45,270 nucleotides of DNA. Source: Gammaproteobacteria bacterium. Its GTDB lineage: Bacteria; Pseudomonadota; Gammaproteobacteria; Burkholderiales; Burkholderiaceae_D. This document shows, piece by piece, positions 17,110-25,669 of the stretch (positions are counted from its first letter, which is position 1; each line of letters begins with the position of its first letter). The position numbers and the translations under genes were made by a program. The notes under the pieces were generated by a model. The model saw only the letters and a program-made list of their open reading frames with translations, was not told where the DNA came from and ran no database searches. Location: the NCBI GenBank assembly GCA_903970185.1, contig CAJCIC010000005.1, positions 1 through 45,270 on the forward strand, given 5' to 3'.

Positions 17110-18294
17110 CTACAGGGTTTCGTTGAACAGTTCGCGGCCGATCAGCATGCGTCTGATTTCGCTCGTGCCAGCGCCGATTTCGTAGAGCTTGGCATCGCGC
17201 CAGAGGCGTCCTGTCGGGTATTCGTTGATGTAGCCATTGCCGCCCAGGATCTGGATCGCCTCACCGGCCATCCACGTCGCGCGCTCGGCGCAGTAGAGGA
17301 TGACGCCAGCGCAGTCCTTGCGCACTTGCCGCTGGTGGCCAGCGCCGAGCCTGTCGAGCGTCTTGCCAACCGCATAGCAGTAGGCACGGCACGCCTGCAG
17401 CGTCGTGTACATGTCGGCGAGCTTGCCCTGGATCAGCTGGAATTCGCCGATGCTCTGGCCGAACTGGCGTCGCTCGTGCACGTACGGCATGACCGCTTCC
17501 ATGGCCGCTTCCATGATGCCAAGCGGTCCCCCCGAGAGCACCGCGCGCTCGTAGTCAAGCCCGCTCATCAGGACGCGCGCGCCACCGCCTTCCTCGCCCA
17601 GCACGTTGTCCTTGGGCACCTTGACGTCCTTAAACACCAGTTCACCCGTGTGCGAGCCGCGCATGCCGAGCTTGTCGAGTTTTTGCGCCACCGAAAAGCC
17701 CGGCATGCCGCGCTCGACGATGAATGCCGTCATGCCGCGCGCGCCCATCTCCGGATCGGTCTTGCCATAGACCACGAGCGTGTCGCAATCGGGCCCGTTG
17801 GTGATCCACATCTTGGTGCCGTTAAGGACATAGTGCTCGCCCTGCCGTTCGGCGCGCAGTTTCATGCTGACGACATCAGAGCCGGCATTGGGCTCGCTCA
17901 TGGCCAGGGCGCCGACGTGCTCGCCTGACACCAGCTTGGGCAGGTATTTTGCCTTTTGTGCGGGCGAGCCATTCCTGTGGATCTGATTCACGCACAGGTT
18001 GGAGTGCGCGCCGTACGACAGGCCGATTGATGCCGAGGCCCGCGAGATTTCTTCCATGGCGATCATGTGGGCGAGATAGCCCATGTCGGCGCCGCCGTAC
18101 TCGCTGGCTACCGTGATGCCAAGAATGCCAAGCTCGCCCATGGCGCGCCAAAGGTGCATCGGAAACTGGTCGCTGCGATCGATTTCCGCCGCGTGCGGGG
18201 CAATTTCGGCATTGGCGAAGTCGCGCACTGCAGCGCGCAGCATGTCGAGGTCTGTGCCCAACTCGAAATCAAGGCCGGGAAGGCTCATTGGCAT
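17110..18294 (-). CDS. liuA: Isovaleryl-CoA dehydrogenase
   Basis: 394 residues. First committed step of the pathway: isovaleryl-CoA to 3-methylcrotonyl-CoA, FAD-dependent, electrons to [19 protein letters not shown] (129-144), [19 protein letters not shown] and [21 protein letters not shown] are typical. The catalytic Glu is at the IVD position, Glu 249 in [14 protein letters not shown], while the SCAD position reads IGAGTSEIR without Glu; this separates it from the other dehydrogenase in the operon. MPM start with GGAG 4 bases ahead of the first ATG (18294) and 10 ahead of the second (18288). Confidence 0.96.
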   Translation of the reverse strand: MPMSLPGLDFELGTDLDMLRAAVRDFANAEIAPHAAEIDRSDQFPMHLWRAMGELGILGITVASEYGGADMGYLAHMIAMEEISRASASIGLSYGAHSNLCVNQIHRNGSPAQKAKYLPKLVSGEHVGALAMSEPNAGSDVVSMKLRAERQGEHYVLNGTKMWITNGPDCDTLVVYGKTDPEMGARGMTAFIVERGMPGFSVAQKLDKLGMRGSHTGELVFKDVKVPKDNVLGEEGGGARVLMSGLDYERAVLSGGPLGIMEAAMEAVMPYVHERRQFGQSIGEFQLIQGKLADMYTTLQACRAYCYAVGKTLDRLGAGHQRQVRKDCAGVILYCAERATWMAGEAIQILGGNGYINEYPTGRLWRDAKLYEIGAGTSEIRRMLIGRELFNETL

Positions 18295-18317
18295 TTGTCT
18301 CCGCTCTGATTGTAGGG

Positions 18318-18752
18318 TTATGCGAGGCTTCGTGCCGCCACCGCGAAAAGCGTCATCTGGGCAATGGCGCAGAGCTCCGCCTTGCCTTCAAAAGTGCTTG
18401 TCACTTCCACCGTCGCTACCACCAGCGACCTGCCTGGGCGCACGACCTTGCCGTGAGCGACGAGCACATCGCCGCGCGCCGGACGAAGAAAATTGATCTT
18501 GTATTCGGCCGTCAGACACTCGAATTCGGGCATCAGGAGCGAATTCGCGGCATAACCCGCGGCACTGTCGGCGACAGCGCCAATGATGCCGCCATGAAAA
18601 TAGCCGTGCTGCTGCGAGGTGCCTGCGCCAGAAGCCAGCGAAAGCGTGCACTGTCCGGCGTCAAGCGCCGTGATCGACACGCCGAGCGCGCGCATCGCGC
18701 CCTGGGCATCGAAACTCGTGCGGACCGCTTGTTCGATGTGTGAGTCGAGCAT
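18318..18752 (-). CDS. PaaI family hotdog-fold thioesterase
   Basis: 144-residue hotdog thioesterase. [20 protein letters not shown] matches the PaaI/DUF4442-type motif HGGxxGxxxDxAxG, in which the Asp is the catalytic base. Hydrolyses acyl-CoA esters to free acid and CoA and could relieve CoA trapping by stalled branched-chain acyl-CoA. First gene after the liuR-liuA promoter palindrome and 23 bases before liuA, so it leads the transcription unit controlled by that operator. Confidence 0.9.
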   Translation of the reverse strand: MLDSHIEQAVRTSFDAQGAMRALGVSITALDAGQCTLSLASGAGTSQQHGYFHGGIIGAVADSAAGYAANSLLMPEFECLTAEYKINFLRPARGDVLVAHGKVVRPGRSLVVATVEVTSTFEGKAELCAIAQMTLFAVAARSLA

Positions 18753-18785
18753 GGCGCGAATCGTGGCAGAAATGCGGAGCCTGCA

Positions 18786-18821
18786 ATATTACCCCTCCTT
18801 TACGTTTACGTAAACGTAAAG
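18786..18821 (-). promoter_or_regulatory. liu operon promoter with 24-base LiuR-type operator
   Basis: A perfect 24-base palindrome spans 18798-18821; each arm reads CTTTACGTTTAC. On the minus strand a -10 TAATAT (18791-18786) lies 17 bases from a -35 TTTACG (18814-18809), so the operator covers the -35 and the upstream half of the spacer. It sits between liuR and the thioesterase gene and drives the thioesterase-liuA-onward operon. Repeats of the ACGTTTACGT type are known for MerR-family LiuR in proteobacteria; binding by the adjacent LiuR is inferred. Confidence 0.85.
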
Positions 18822-18825
18822 CAGC

Positions 18826-19260
18826 CTACTTGCGTCGCGCCCGGTGCGTTGCGTTTTGCCGGCGTGCGGGCTTGGCCGGCGCCGTCTCCAGCAGCAGCTT
18901 GCGACACTGCGCCTCGTGGGCTGCGACTTCCTCGAGGGCGACGGCAATATCCTCGCGCTGCTGCTCAAGCGTCGCCCGGTGGTGCCTGAGGACATCAAGA
19001 AAGCGCGTCAGCTGGGCTTCTGTATCCTTGGGCGAATCGTACATGTCGACCAGCTCGCGGATTTCCGAGAGCGAAAGGCCGAGGCGCTTGCCGCGCAAGG
19101 TCAGTTTCAGGCGCGTGCGGTCGCGCTGGCTGTAGACCCGCACGCGTCCCTTCGGGCCCTCGCGTGCGGGCGCAAGCAGACCCTCGTCCTCATAGAAGCG
19201 GATCGCGCGCGGGGTAACATCGAACTCACGCGACAGTTCTGTAATGCTGTAGCGGGTCAT
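18826..19260 (-). CDS. liuR: MerR family transcriptional regulator LiuR
   Basis: 144 residues. N-terminal MerR helix-turn-helix and wing (YSITELSREFDVTPRAIR, FYEDEGLLAPAREG, RVYSQRDRTRLKLTLRGKRLG), followed by a helix that lines up with LiuR proteins (LSEIRELVDMYDSP) and a coiled-coil dimer helix (about 75-125). LiuR controls leucine/isovalerate degradation in gamma- and betaproteobacteria and responds to pathway acyl-CoA. It is the first minus-strand gene, flanked by palindromes on both sides: one in the liu promoter downstream and one in the 98-base gap to the divergent metallo-hydrolase gene, fitting autoregulation. Confidence 0.93.
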   Translation of the reverse strand: MTRYSITELSREFDVTPRAIRFYEDEGLLAPAREGPKGRVRVYSQRDRTRLKLTLRGKRLGLSLSEIRELVDMYDSPKDTEAQLTRFLDVLRHHRATLEQQREDIAVALEEVAAHEAQCRKLLLETAPAKPARRQNATHRARRK

Positions 19261-19292
19261 CGCAGCGGGCTTTCTCGCCGGGCGGTAAAATG

Positions 19293-19310
19293 ATTGACGT
19301 ATACGTCAAT
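19293..19310. promoter_or_regulatory. Second LiuR-type operator, between liuR and the divergent MBL gene
   Basis: ATTGACGTATACGTCAAT is a perfect 18-base palindrome sharing the ACGT-n2-ACGT core spacing of the liu promoter palindrome. It lies 33 bases upstream of liuR and 49 bases upstream of the TTG start of the metallo-hydrolase, so it can control both. TTGACG inside it could be a -35 for either strand; I could not assign convincing -10 boxes. Confidence 0.8.
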
Positions 19311-19358
19311 TCTAAGCCGTTTTACGGGCCCGATCCGAAAGCCTTGCGGAGTTACGCC

Positions 19359-20408
19359 TTGAATGCACTTGAATCGCGCCTTGAGTTTCCCTTTCTGGAA
19401 CGACTGCCAGGCGCGGGCGAAAAGATCGAAGTGGCCAAGGGCATCTACTGGATCCGCTTTCCCTTGCCGTTTGCGCTCGACCACATCAACCTCTGGCTTA
19501 TCGAGGACGAGTTCGATGGCCGCAAGGGCTATACCCTGATCGATTGCGGCATCACGTCGGAAAAAACGCGCGACCTGTGGGAACGCGTGATCGCCGACGG
19601 CCTTGACGGATTGCCGCTGGTGCGCGTGATTTGCACCCACACCCATCCCGATCACGTCGGCAACGCAGCCTGGCTCACCGAGCGCTTTCACGCACCGCTT
19701 TGGATGTCGCAAGGCGAGTACGCCATGGGCCGCGTGCTGCTCGCCGGGCTTGCCGGCACCGACGGGGCGAGCACGGTTGCGCATTTTGCCGCGCACGGGC
19801 TCACCGACCGCGCCCATCTGGACGCGCTTGGCGAGCGTGGCAATTACTTCAGGAACATGGTGCCAAGCATGCCGCTGTCGTTTCGGCGCATCCACGATGG
19901 CGAGGAAATCGAAATCGGCAAGCGAAGATGGAGGCTTTACGCCGGGTTTGGCCACTCGCCCGAACACATCAGCCTGTATGCGCCTGATCTCGAGCTTCTG
20001 ATCTCAGGTGACATGATGCTGCCGCGCATCTCGACCAATGTCAGCGTGCATGCGATCGAGCCGGAAGCCAACCCGGTGCAGCAGTTTCTGGATTCGATCG
20101 AACGCTACCTGCCGCTTCCCAAGGCGTGCCTGACGCTGCCTTCCCACGGGCGGCCGTTTCGCAACCTGCATGAACGCATTGCCCAGCTCAAGGCGCACCA
20201 CGACGCCCGGCTTGACGAAGTGCGCGAGCTGTGCCGAAAGCCGACCACTGCTGCTGACGTCGTGCCCGTGATGTTCCGCCGGCCGCTCGACTCGCACCAG
20301 CTGTTCTTCGCCTTTGGCGAAGCGCTCGCCCACCTGCACGTGCTTTGGTATCGCAACGAGGTCAAGCGCGCTTTGCTCAATGGCGTCTATCGCTTCGTCA
20401 CTGTCTGA
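19359..20408 (+). CDS. MBL-fold metallo-hydrolase
   Basis: 349 residues with metallo-beta-lactamase fold. The metal motif CTHTHPDHVGN gives His 94, His 96, Asp 98 and His 99; LLISGDMML and LPSHGRPF supply the later Asp and His ligands; C-terminal HLHVLWYRNE helix. Resembles the glyoxalase-II/LACTB2-like hydrolases found beside liu genes in Burkholderiales; the substrate is unknown, possibly an acyl-CoA or thioester. I prefer TTG 19359: GGAG lies 7 bases upstream and MNALESRLEFPFLERLP aligns with the family N-terminus. An ATG at 19290 is in frame but would put the LiuR operator inside the coding region. Confidence 0.9.
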   Translation: MNALESRLEFPFLERLPGAGEKIEVAKGIYWIRFPLPFALDHINLWLIEDEFDGRKGYTLIDCGITSEKTRDLWERVIADGLDGLPLVRVICTHTHPDHVGNAAWLTERFHAPLWMSQGEYAMGRVLLAGLAGTDGASTVAHFAAHGLTDRAHLDALGERGNYFRNMVPSMPLSFRRIHDGEEIEIGKRRWRLYAGFGHSPEHISLYAPDLELLISGDMMLPRISTNVSVHAIEPEANPVQQFLDSIERYLPLPKACLTLPSHGRPFRNLHERIAQLKAHHDARLDEVRELCRKPTTAADVVPVMFRRPLDSHQLFFAFGEALAHLHVLWYRNEVKRALLNGVYRFVTV

Positions 20409-20427
20409 CTGATTAAAGGGGTTCATC

Positions 20428-20871
20428 ATGGCGCGCGCCAACCGCTCGATTTTTCTTCTTGGCTTGTGGCTGTTCTTGATGCAAGGCGCAAGTGCAGCCG
20501 CACCGGTCCTCTCCAATGGCTGGGCGCGCGCCACGGTTTCCGGTCAAAGCGCGGGCGCGGCATTTTTTTCGGTGCAAAGCGACGAGCCGGTACGCATCAC
20601 GGCGGTGTCAACCAGCGTAGCCAAGCTGGCCGAGCTGCATCAGATGGCGATGACAGGCGGTGTCATGACCATGCGCCAGATCGATGGCATCGATGTGCCC
20701 AAAAGCGGCAAGGTCGACCTCACGCCCAACGGCATGCACGTCATGCTTTTCGAGCTTTCCCATCCGCTTATCGCCGGGCAGCACTTCACGCTCAACGTCA
20801 CCTTGCGTGATGCCAGCGGCAAGAGCGAAGTCGAGCCCGTCGACATTGCCGTGCGCGCGCTCGGACAGTAA
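20428..20871 (+). CDS. Periplasmic copper chaperone, PCu(A)C family
   Basis: 147 residues. Residues 1-24 form a Sec signal peptide with an AxA-type end (ASAAA). The mature domain carries the exact copper motif H-x10-M-x21-H-x-M: His 71, Met 82, His 104, Met 106. Delivers Cu(I) to the CuA centre of cytochrome oxidase in the periplasm, usually with SCO proteins; the oxidase operon of this genome lies 14 kb away in the same window. Starts 19 bases after the metallo-hydrolase stop, with AAAGGGG as ribosome binding site. Confidence 0.93.
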   Translation: MARANRSIFLLGLWLFLMQGASAAAPVLSNGWARATVSGQSAGAAFFSVQSDEPVRITAVSTSVAKLAELHQMAMTGGVMTMRQIDGIDVPKSGKVDLTPNGMHVMLFELSHPLIAGQHFTLNVTLRDASGKSEVEPVDIAVRALGQ

Positions 20872-20894
20872 CCGCAGCCCGGCGCGCCTTCCGC

Positions 20895-21260
20895 CTAGTA
20901 CAGCGTGGCCTGCTGCAAGAGCAGCACTTCGAGCTGCTCGGGTGAGGCCGGTTTGATCAGGAAATAGTCGAACTCGGCCTCGCGCCCGGCATAGGCCTGC
21001 GACTGCGCTGGCTCACCCGTCACTGCAATCAGGCAGCCAGGCCTAAGGCTTCTTAACGCGCGCATCTGTGCTGCGACCTCAAAACCGTTCTTGTCGTGCA
21101 TGCGGATATCGAGAATGGCAGCTTCGGGTCGAAAAGCCCGGGCCTTGCCCAGTGCCGACGCGCCGTCATAGGCCGTCTCGACGACGTGGCCGGCAAGGCG
21201 CAGGCTGATCGCCAGCGCGTCGCAGGCATTGCTGTCGTCGTCTGCGACCAGAACTTTCAT
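20895..21260 (-). CDS. Stand-alone response regulator receiver (second of tandem pair)
   Basis: 121-residue receiver domain without an output domain. Acidic pocket DDD at 7-9, phosphoacceptor Asp 51 (ILDIRM), Thr 81 and Lys 103. The residue after DIRM, normally Pro, is His 55. Same register as the receiver gene just upstream, whose stop overlaps this start by 4 bases (ATGA), so a tandem duplication is likely. Could serve as a phosphate sink or protein-interaction switch; no histidine kinase gene lies in the window. Confidence 0.9.
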   Translation of the reverse strand: MKVLVADDDSNACDALAISLRLAGHVVETAYDGASALGKARAFRPEAAILDIRMHDKNGFEVAAQMRALRSLRPGCLIAVTGEPAQSQAYAGREAEFDYFLIKPASPEQLEVLLLQQATLY

Positions 21261-21667
21261 CGGGCGCCAAGGACCACGGGCGCAAAGGGGCTCGCAGGTG
21301 CGCTATAGACGTTCGAAACGCCGTCGATGTGCGCAAGGATCGCAAGCGGTGATGCGGGCTTGAGGAAGTAGTGCTCGAAAAGGTCGTCGCTGGCATCGGC
21401 CACGAGCGACTCGGCGCTCTCACCGGTAATCGCCATCAGGCGCATGTGCCCCGTCCATAGGCCCTCTCGAAGACGCCTCGCCACCTGAAAACCGGACACA
21501 TCCGGCATGCGGATGTCGATCAGCACGCAATCCGGGGCAAACGTCTGGGCGCGCTCGCACGCGCTTTTGCCGTCGTATACCGCTTCGGTGTCATGGCCAT
21601 GCATGGTCAGAAAGGCGGACAGCGCGTCCGCAGCTTCGCGGTCGTCGTCGGCGATCAGAATCCTCAT
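21257..21667 (-). CDS. Stand-alone response regulator receiver (first of tandem pair)
   Basis: 136 residues: a complete receiver domain (DDD 7-9, Asp 51 in LIDIRMP, Thr 81 in AITGES, Lys 103 in FLKPAS) and a ~20-residue Pro/Ala-rich tail without an output domain. The match of key positions with the next gene (same residue numbers) shows the two are duplicates. They follow the ECF sigma and anti-sigma genes on the same strand after a 76-base gap, which contains a direct repeat. They may act by partner switching on the sigma system, as in general stress signalling, but that link is inferred only from position. Confidence 0.9.
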   Translation of the reverse strand: MRILIADDDREAADALSAFLTMHGHDTEAVYDGKSACERAQTFAPDCVLIDIRMPDVSGFQVARRLREGLWTGHMRLMAITGESAESLVADASDDLFEHYFLKPASPLAILAHIDGVSNVYSAPASPFAPVVLGAR

Positions 21668-21704
21668 GGCTGTTTCCCGAAGTCAATGATGTAGAAGGGA
21701 TAGA

Positions 21705-21730
21705 GCAACGATTGTGCCACGCAACAATTG
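21705..21730. repeat. Direct repeat upstream of the receiver genes
   Basis: GCAACGATTG (21705-21714) and GCAACAATTG (21721-21730) match at 9 of 10 bases with a 16-base period. They lie in the gap between the anti-sigma gene and the first receiver gene, 38-63 bases upstream of its start on the minus strand. Possible tandem binding site for a regulator; function unknown. Confidence 0.45.
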
Positions 21731-21743
21731 GCCGGCGGCAGGG

Positions 21744-21913
21744 CTATCTGTCGATGTGGCGCATGGCGTAGCGCAGCAGTTTCATCTGCCGCGCAAAATT
21801 GGTGCACGCATCACAGGCGAGCAGATGCAGGCGCAGCGCGATGCGCTTGCCCAAAGGCAGCTTCCTGTCGTAGGACTCGATGACCTGGCGATGGGCCTCG
21901 TGACAATTTGGCA

Positions 21914-21917
<4 letters not shown>
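21744..21917 (-). CDS. Small zinc-finger (ZAS-type) anti-sigma factor
   Basis: 57 residues starting MMPNCHEAH. It has the zinc anti-sigma signature: Cys 5 near the start and H31-x3-C35-x2-C38 (HLLACDAC). Its ATG overlaps the sigma-factor stop (ATGA), the normal arrangement for a cognate ECF sigma/anti-sigma pair. No membrane span, so a soluble cytoplasmic regulator, possibly redox- or metal-sensitive through the HCC zinc site. Very short compared with membrane-bound anti-sigmas but normal for the soluble zf-HC2 group. Confidence 0.85.
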
Positions 21918-23521
<1,604 letters not shown>

Positions 23522-23524
23522 CGC

Positions 23525-24217
23525 ATGCCGCAGTCGGACTGGGTCTGGTTCTTCGATCTCGACAACACCTTGCATGACGCTTCGGCGCGAATCTTCCGAA
23601 AGCTCGATGGCACCATCACCGCGTTCATGTGCGAGCGCCTCGGCCTTGATGCCGCGAGCGCCGATGCGCTGCGCGTTGACTACTGGCAACGCTATGGCGC
23701 AACGCTGTCGGGGCTGGTGCGCCACCACGGCATCAAGGTCGAGCACTACGTCAGTGCCACGCATGCCTTCATCCACGAAGGCGCGGTGAGCGACTGGGTG
23801 ATGGTGACGCGCGGCCTCGCGCGCGCGCTTGCCGTCCTTCCCGGACGCAAGATCCTGCTGACCAATGCACCTGCGCCCTATGCGCTACGGGTGCTTGCCG
23901 CGCTTGCGCTGTCGCGGGCCTTCGAGCGCGTGATTGCCATCGAGGCGATGCACGTCCACGGGGCATTGCGACCCAAGCCCTCGCGCACGCTCCTGCGCGT
24001 GGCAGCAGCAGACGTCGGCGTGCGTGCGCGCAACGCCATCCTGGTCGAGGATTCGCTTGCCAACCTGAAGGCCGCGCGCGCCATCGGCTGGCGCACGGTG
24101 TTCGTCTCGGGCTTTCTGCGGCCGTCACCGAAAGTGCGAATTTACCGCCCGTCTTTTGTTGACCTTCAAGTAAAATCAGTGGCACAACTCGCTCTTCGTT
24201 ACCGTGGTCTATCCTGA
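23525..24217 (+). CDS. Pyrimidine 5'-nucleotidase (HAD superfamily)
   Basis: 230 residues. HAD hydrolase motif I FFDLDNTLHDA at 9-19 (nucleophile and acid Asp), motif II LLTNAPA, motif III Lys in LRPKPS and motif IV VEDSLANL. The SDT1/YjjG-like pyrimidine 5'-nucleotidase group is commonly located between argB and slmA in Burkholderiales. Dephosphorylates UMP/CMP-type nucleotides, perhaps as housecleaning. Starts 3 bases after argB; its TGA shares one base with the slmA ATG (TGATG). Confidence 0.93.
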   Translation: MPQSDWVWFFDLDNTLHDASARIFRKLDGTITAFMCERLGLDAASADALRVDYWQRYGATLSGLVRHHGIKVEHYVSATHAFIHEGAVSDWVMVTRGLARALAVLPGRKILLTNAPAPYALRVLAALALSRAFERVIAIEAMHVHGALRPKPSRTLLRVAAADVGVRARNAILVEDSLANLKAARAIGWRTVFVSGFLRPSPKVRIYRPSFVDLQVKSVAQLALRYRGLS

Positions 24218-24849
24218 TGGATTCCAACAGCGCGCCTGCACTAGACCCGACCCACGGTAACGTACCGCGCACAACTACAAGGCGGCCAGGCGAAAGACGG
24301 CTGCAGATCCTGCAGACGCTCGCGCAGATGCTCGAGGAGCCGCGCGGCGAGCGCATCACCACGGCTGCGCTGGCGAAACGGCTCGATGTATCGGAAGCTG
24401 CGCTTTACCGGCACTTTGCGAGCAAGGCGCAAATGTTCGAGGGTCTGATTGAATTCATCGAGGAGACCGTCTTTGGCCTCATCAACCAGATCAATAGCAG
24501 CGAGGAGAACGGCATCGCCCAGGCCCGCCGCATCATCGCCATGCTGCTCGATTTCGCCCAGACCAATCGCGGCATGACGCGCGTTCTGGTGGGCGATGCG
24601 CTGGTGGTCGAGGACGAGCGTTTGCAAGAACGCATGAACCAGATGATGGACCGGCTCGAGGCCTCATTCAGGCAAAGCCTGAAACTCGGCGTGGCCCAGA
24701 CCCACCTTAGCGAGGGCGATGACATCAGTGCGCGCGCCAACTGCATCATGGCGTTTGTCATGGGGCGCTGGGCGCGCTTTGCAAAGAGCGGCTTTAGGAA
24801 AGAGCCGCTTGAATACTTCGATGCCCAGGTCCTCCTGCTTCTGGCTTGA
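24217..24849 (+). CDS. slmA: Nucleoid occlusion factor SlmA
   Basis: 210-residue TetR-fold protein. N-terminal helix-turn-helix: QILQTLAQMLEEP, ITTAALAKRLDVSEAALYRHF with the recognition helix at about 58-70. C-terminal helices follow the SlmA pattern (IEETVFGLINQI, FAQTNRGMTRVLVGDAL). Binds specific chromosomal sites and blocks FtsZ ring formation over the nucleoid. Coupled to the preceding nucleotidase gene through a one-base stop/start overlap. Converges on the ThiF-type gene, 37 bases between stops. Confidence 0.93.
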   Translation: MDSNSAPALDPTHGNVPRTTTRRPGERRLQILQTLAQMLEEPRGERITTAALAKRLDVSEAALYRHFASKAQMFEGLIEFIEETVFGLINQINSSEENGIAQARRIIAMLLDFAQTNRGMTRVLVGDALVVEDERLQERMNQMMDRLEASFRQSLKLGVAQTHLSEGDDISARANCIMAFVMGRWARFAKSGFRKEPLEYFDAQVLLLLA

Positions 24850-24886
24850 AAAGCGCCAGGGCAGCGTTGCGCGCGCCGCAAGACAT

Positions 24887-25639
24887 CTAGGTGCGCTGCG
24901 AGCAGACCGGACACGCCGGGTCGCGCTCAAAACCGATCTCCTGCCAGCGCGCCGCTAGCGCATCGTAGAGCTGCAGCCGGCCGCAAAGCGAGGTGCCCGC
25001 GCCGGCCAGGCATTTCAGCGCCTCGCCCGCCTGCATGGCACCGATGGTGCCCGCGAGCGGCGCAAAAACGCCCATGGTGGCGCAGTTCTCATCGCCCGCC
25101 TCGCCGGTGTCGGGAAACAGGCATTCGTAGCAGGGCGCGTCGCGCAAGCGCAGGTCGAAGACGCAGATCTGCCCGGCAAAGCGGATCGCCGCACCCGAGA
25201 CCAGTGGCTTGCCATGCGCGACGCAGGCGCGGTTGAGCGCATGCCGGGTAGCGAAGTTGTCGCTGCAGTCAAGCACGACATCGGCGCTGGCAACGGCGTT
25301 TTCCAGTGCATCGCCGGCCAGCCGATCGATCATCGCAGCGACGCTCACGTCCTGGTTCAAAAGCGACAGGGTGGTGCAGGCGACGCGCGCTTTCGGCGAG
25401 CCGACATCGGCTTCGCGAAACAGGATCTGTCGCTGCAAATTGGTCAGATCGACATCGTCGCCATCGGCAAGGGTGATCCTGCCCACGCCTGCTGCAGCAA
25501 GATACAGGGCAGCGGGCGATCCGAGACCGCCAACGCCGATGATCAGGGCGTGGGCGCGAGCAAAGCGCTCTTGCGCCTCGAAGCCGAACGCGTCCAGCAG
25601 AATATGGCGCGAGTAGCGCAGGAGGCGCTCGTCATCCAT
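24887..25639 (-). CDS. ThiF/MoeB family adenylyltransferase
   Basis: 250 residues, E1-like enzyme. ATP loop IIGVGGLGSPAALYLAAAG at about 33-51, LADGDDVDLTNLQRQ (Asp and Arg for ATP/Mg), CSDNFATRHALN, and two zinc CxxC pairs (PCYECLF and the C-terminal CPVC). Adenylates the C-terminal GG of a small sulfur carrier (MoaD or ThiS) for molybdopterin or thiamine synthesis; sequence alone does not decide between MoeB and ThiF. Last gene of the gpmA-envC-ctpA-thiF unit. Confidence 0.92.
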   Translation of the reverse strand: MDDERLLRYSRHILLDAFGFEAQERFARAHALIIGVGGLGSPAALYLAAAGVGRITLADGDDVDLTNLQRQILFREADVGSPKARVACTTLSLLNQDVSVAAMIDRLAGDALENAVASADVVLDCSDNFATRHALNRACVAHGKPLVSGAAIRFAGQICVFDLRLRDAPCYECLFPDTGEAGDENCATMGVFAPLAGTIGAMQAGEALKCLAGAGTSLCGRLQLYDALAARWQEIGFERDPACPVCSQRT

Positions 25640-25669
25640 CGTTGCGACAACGGCGCCTGGAAGTGCCGA

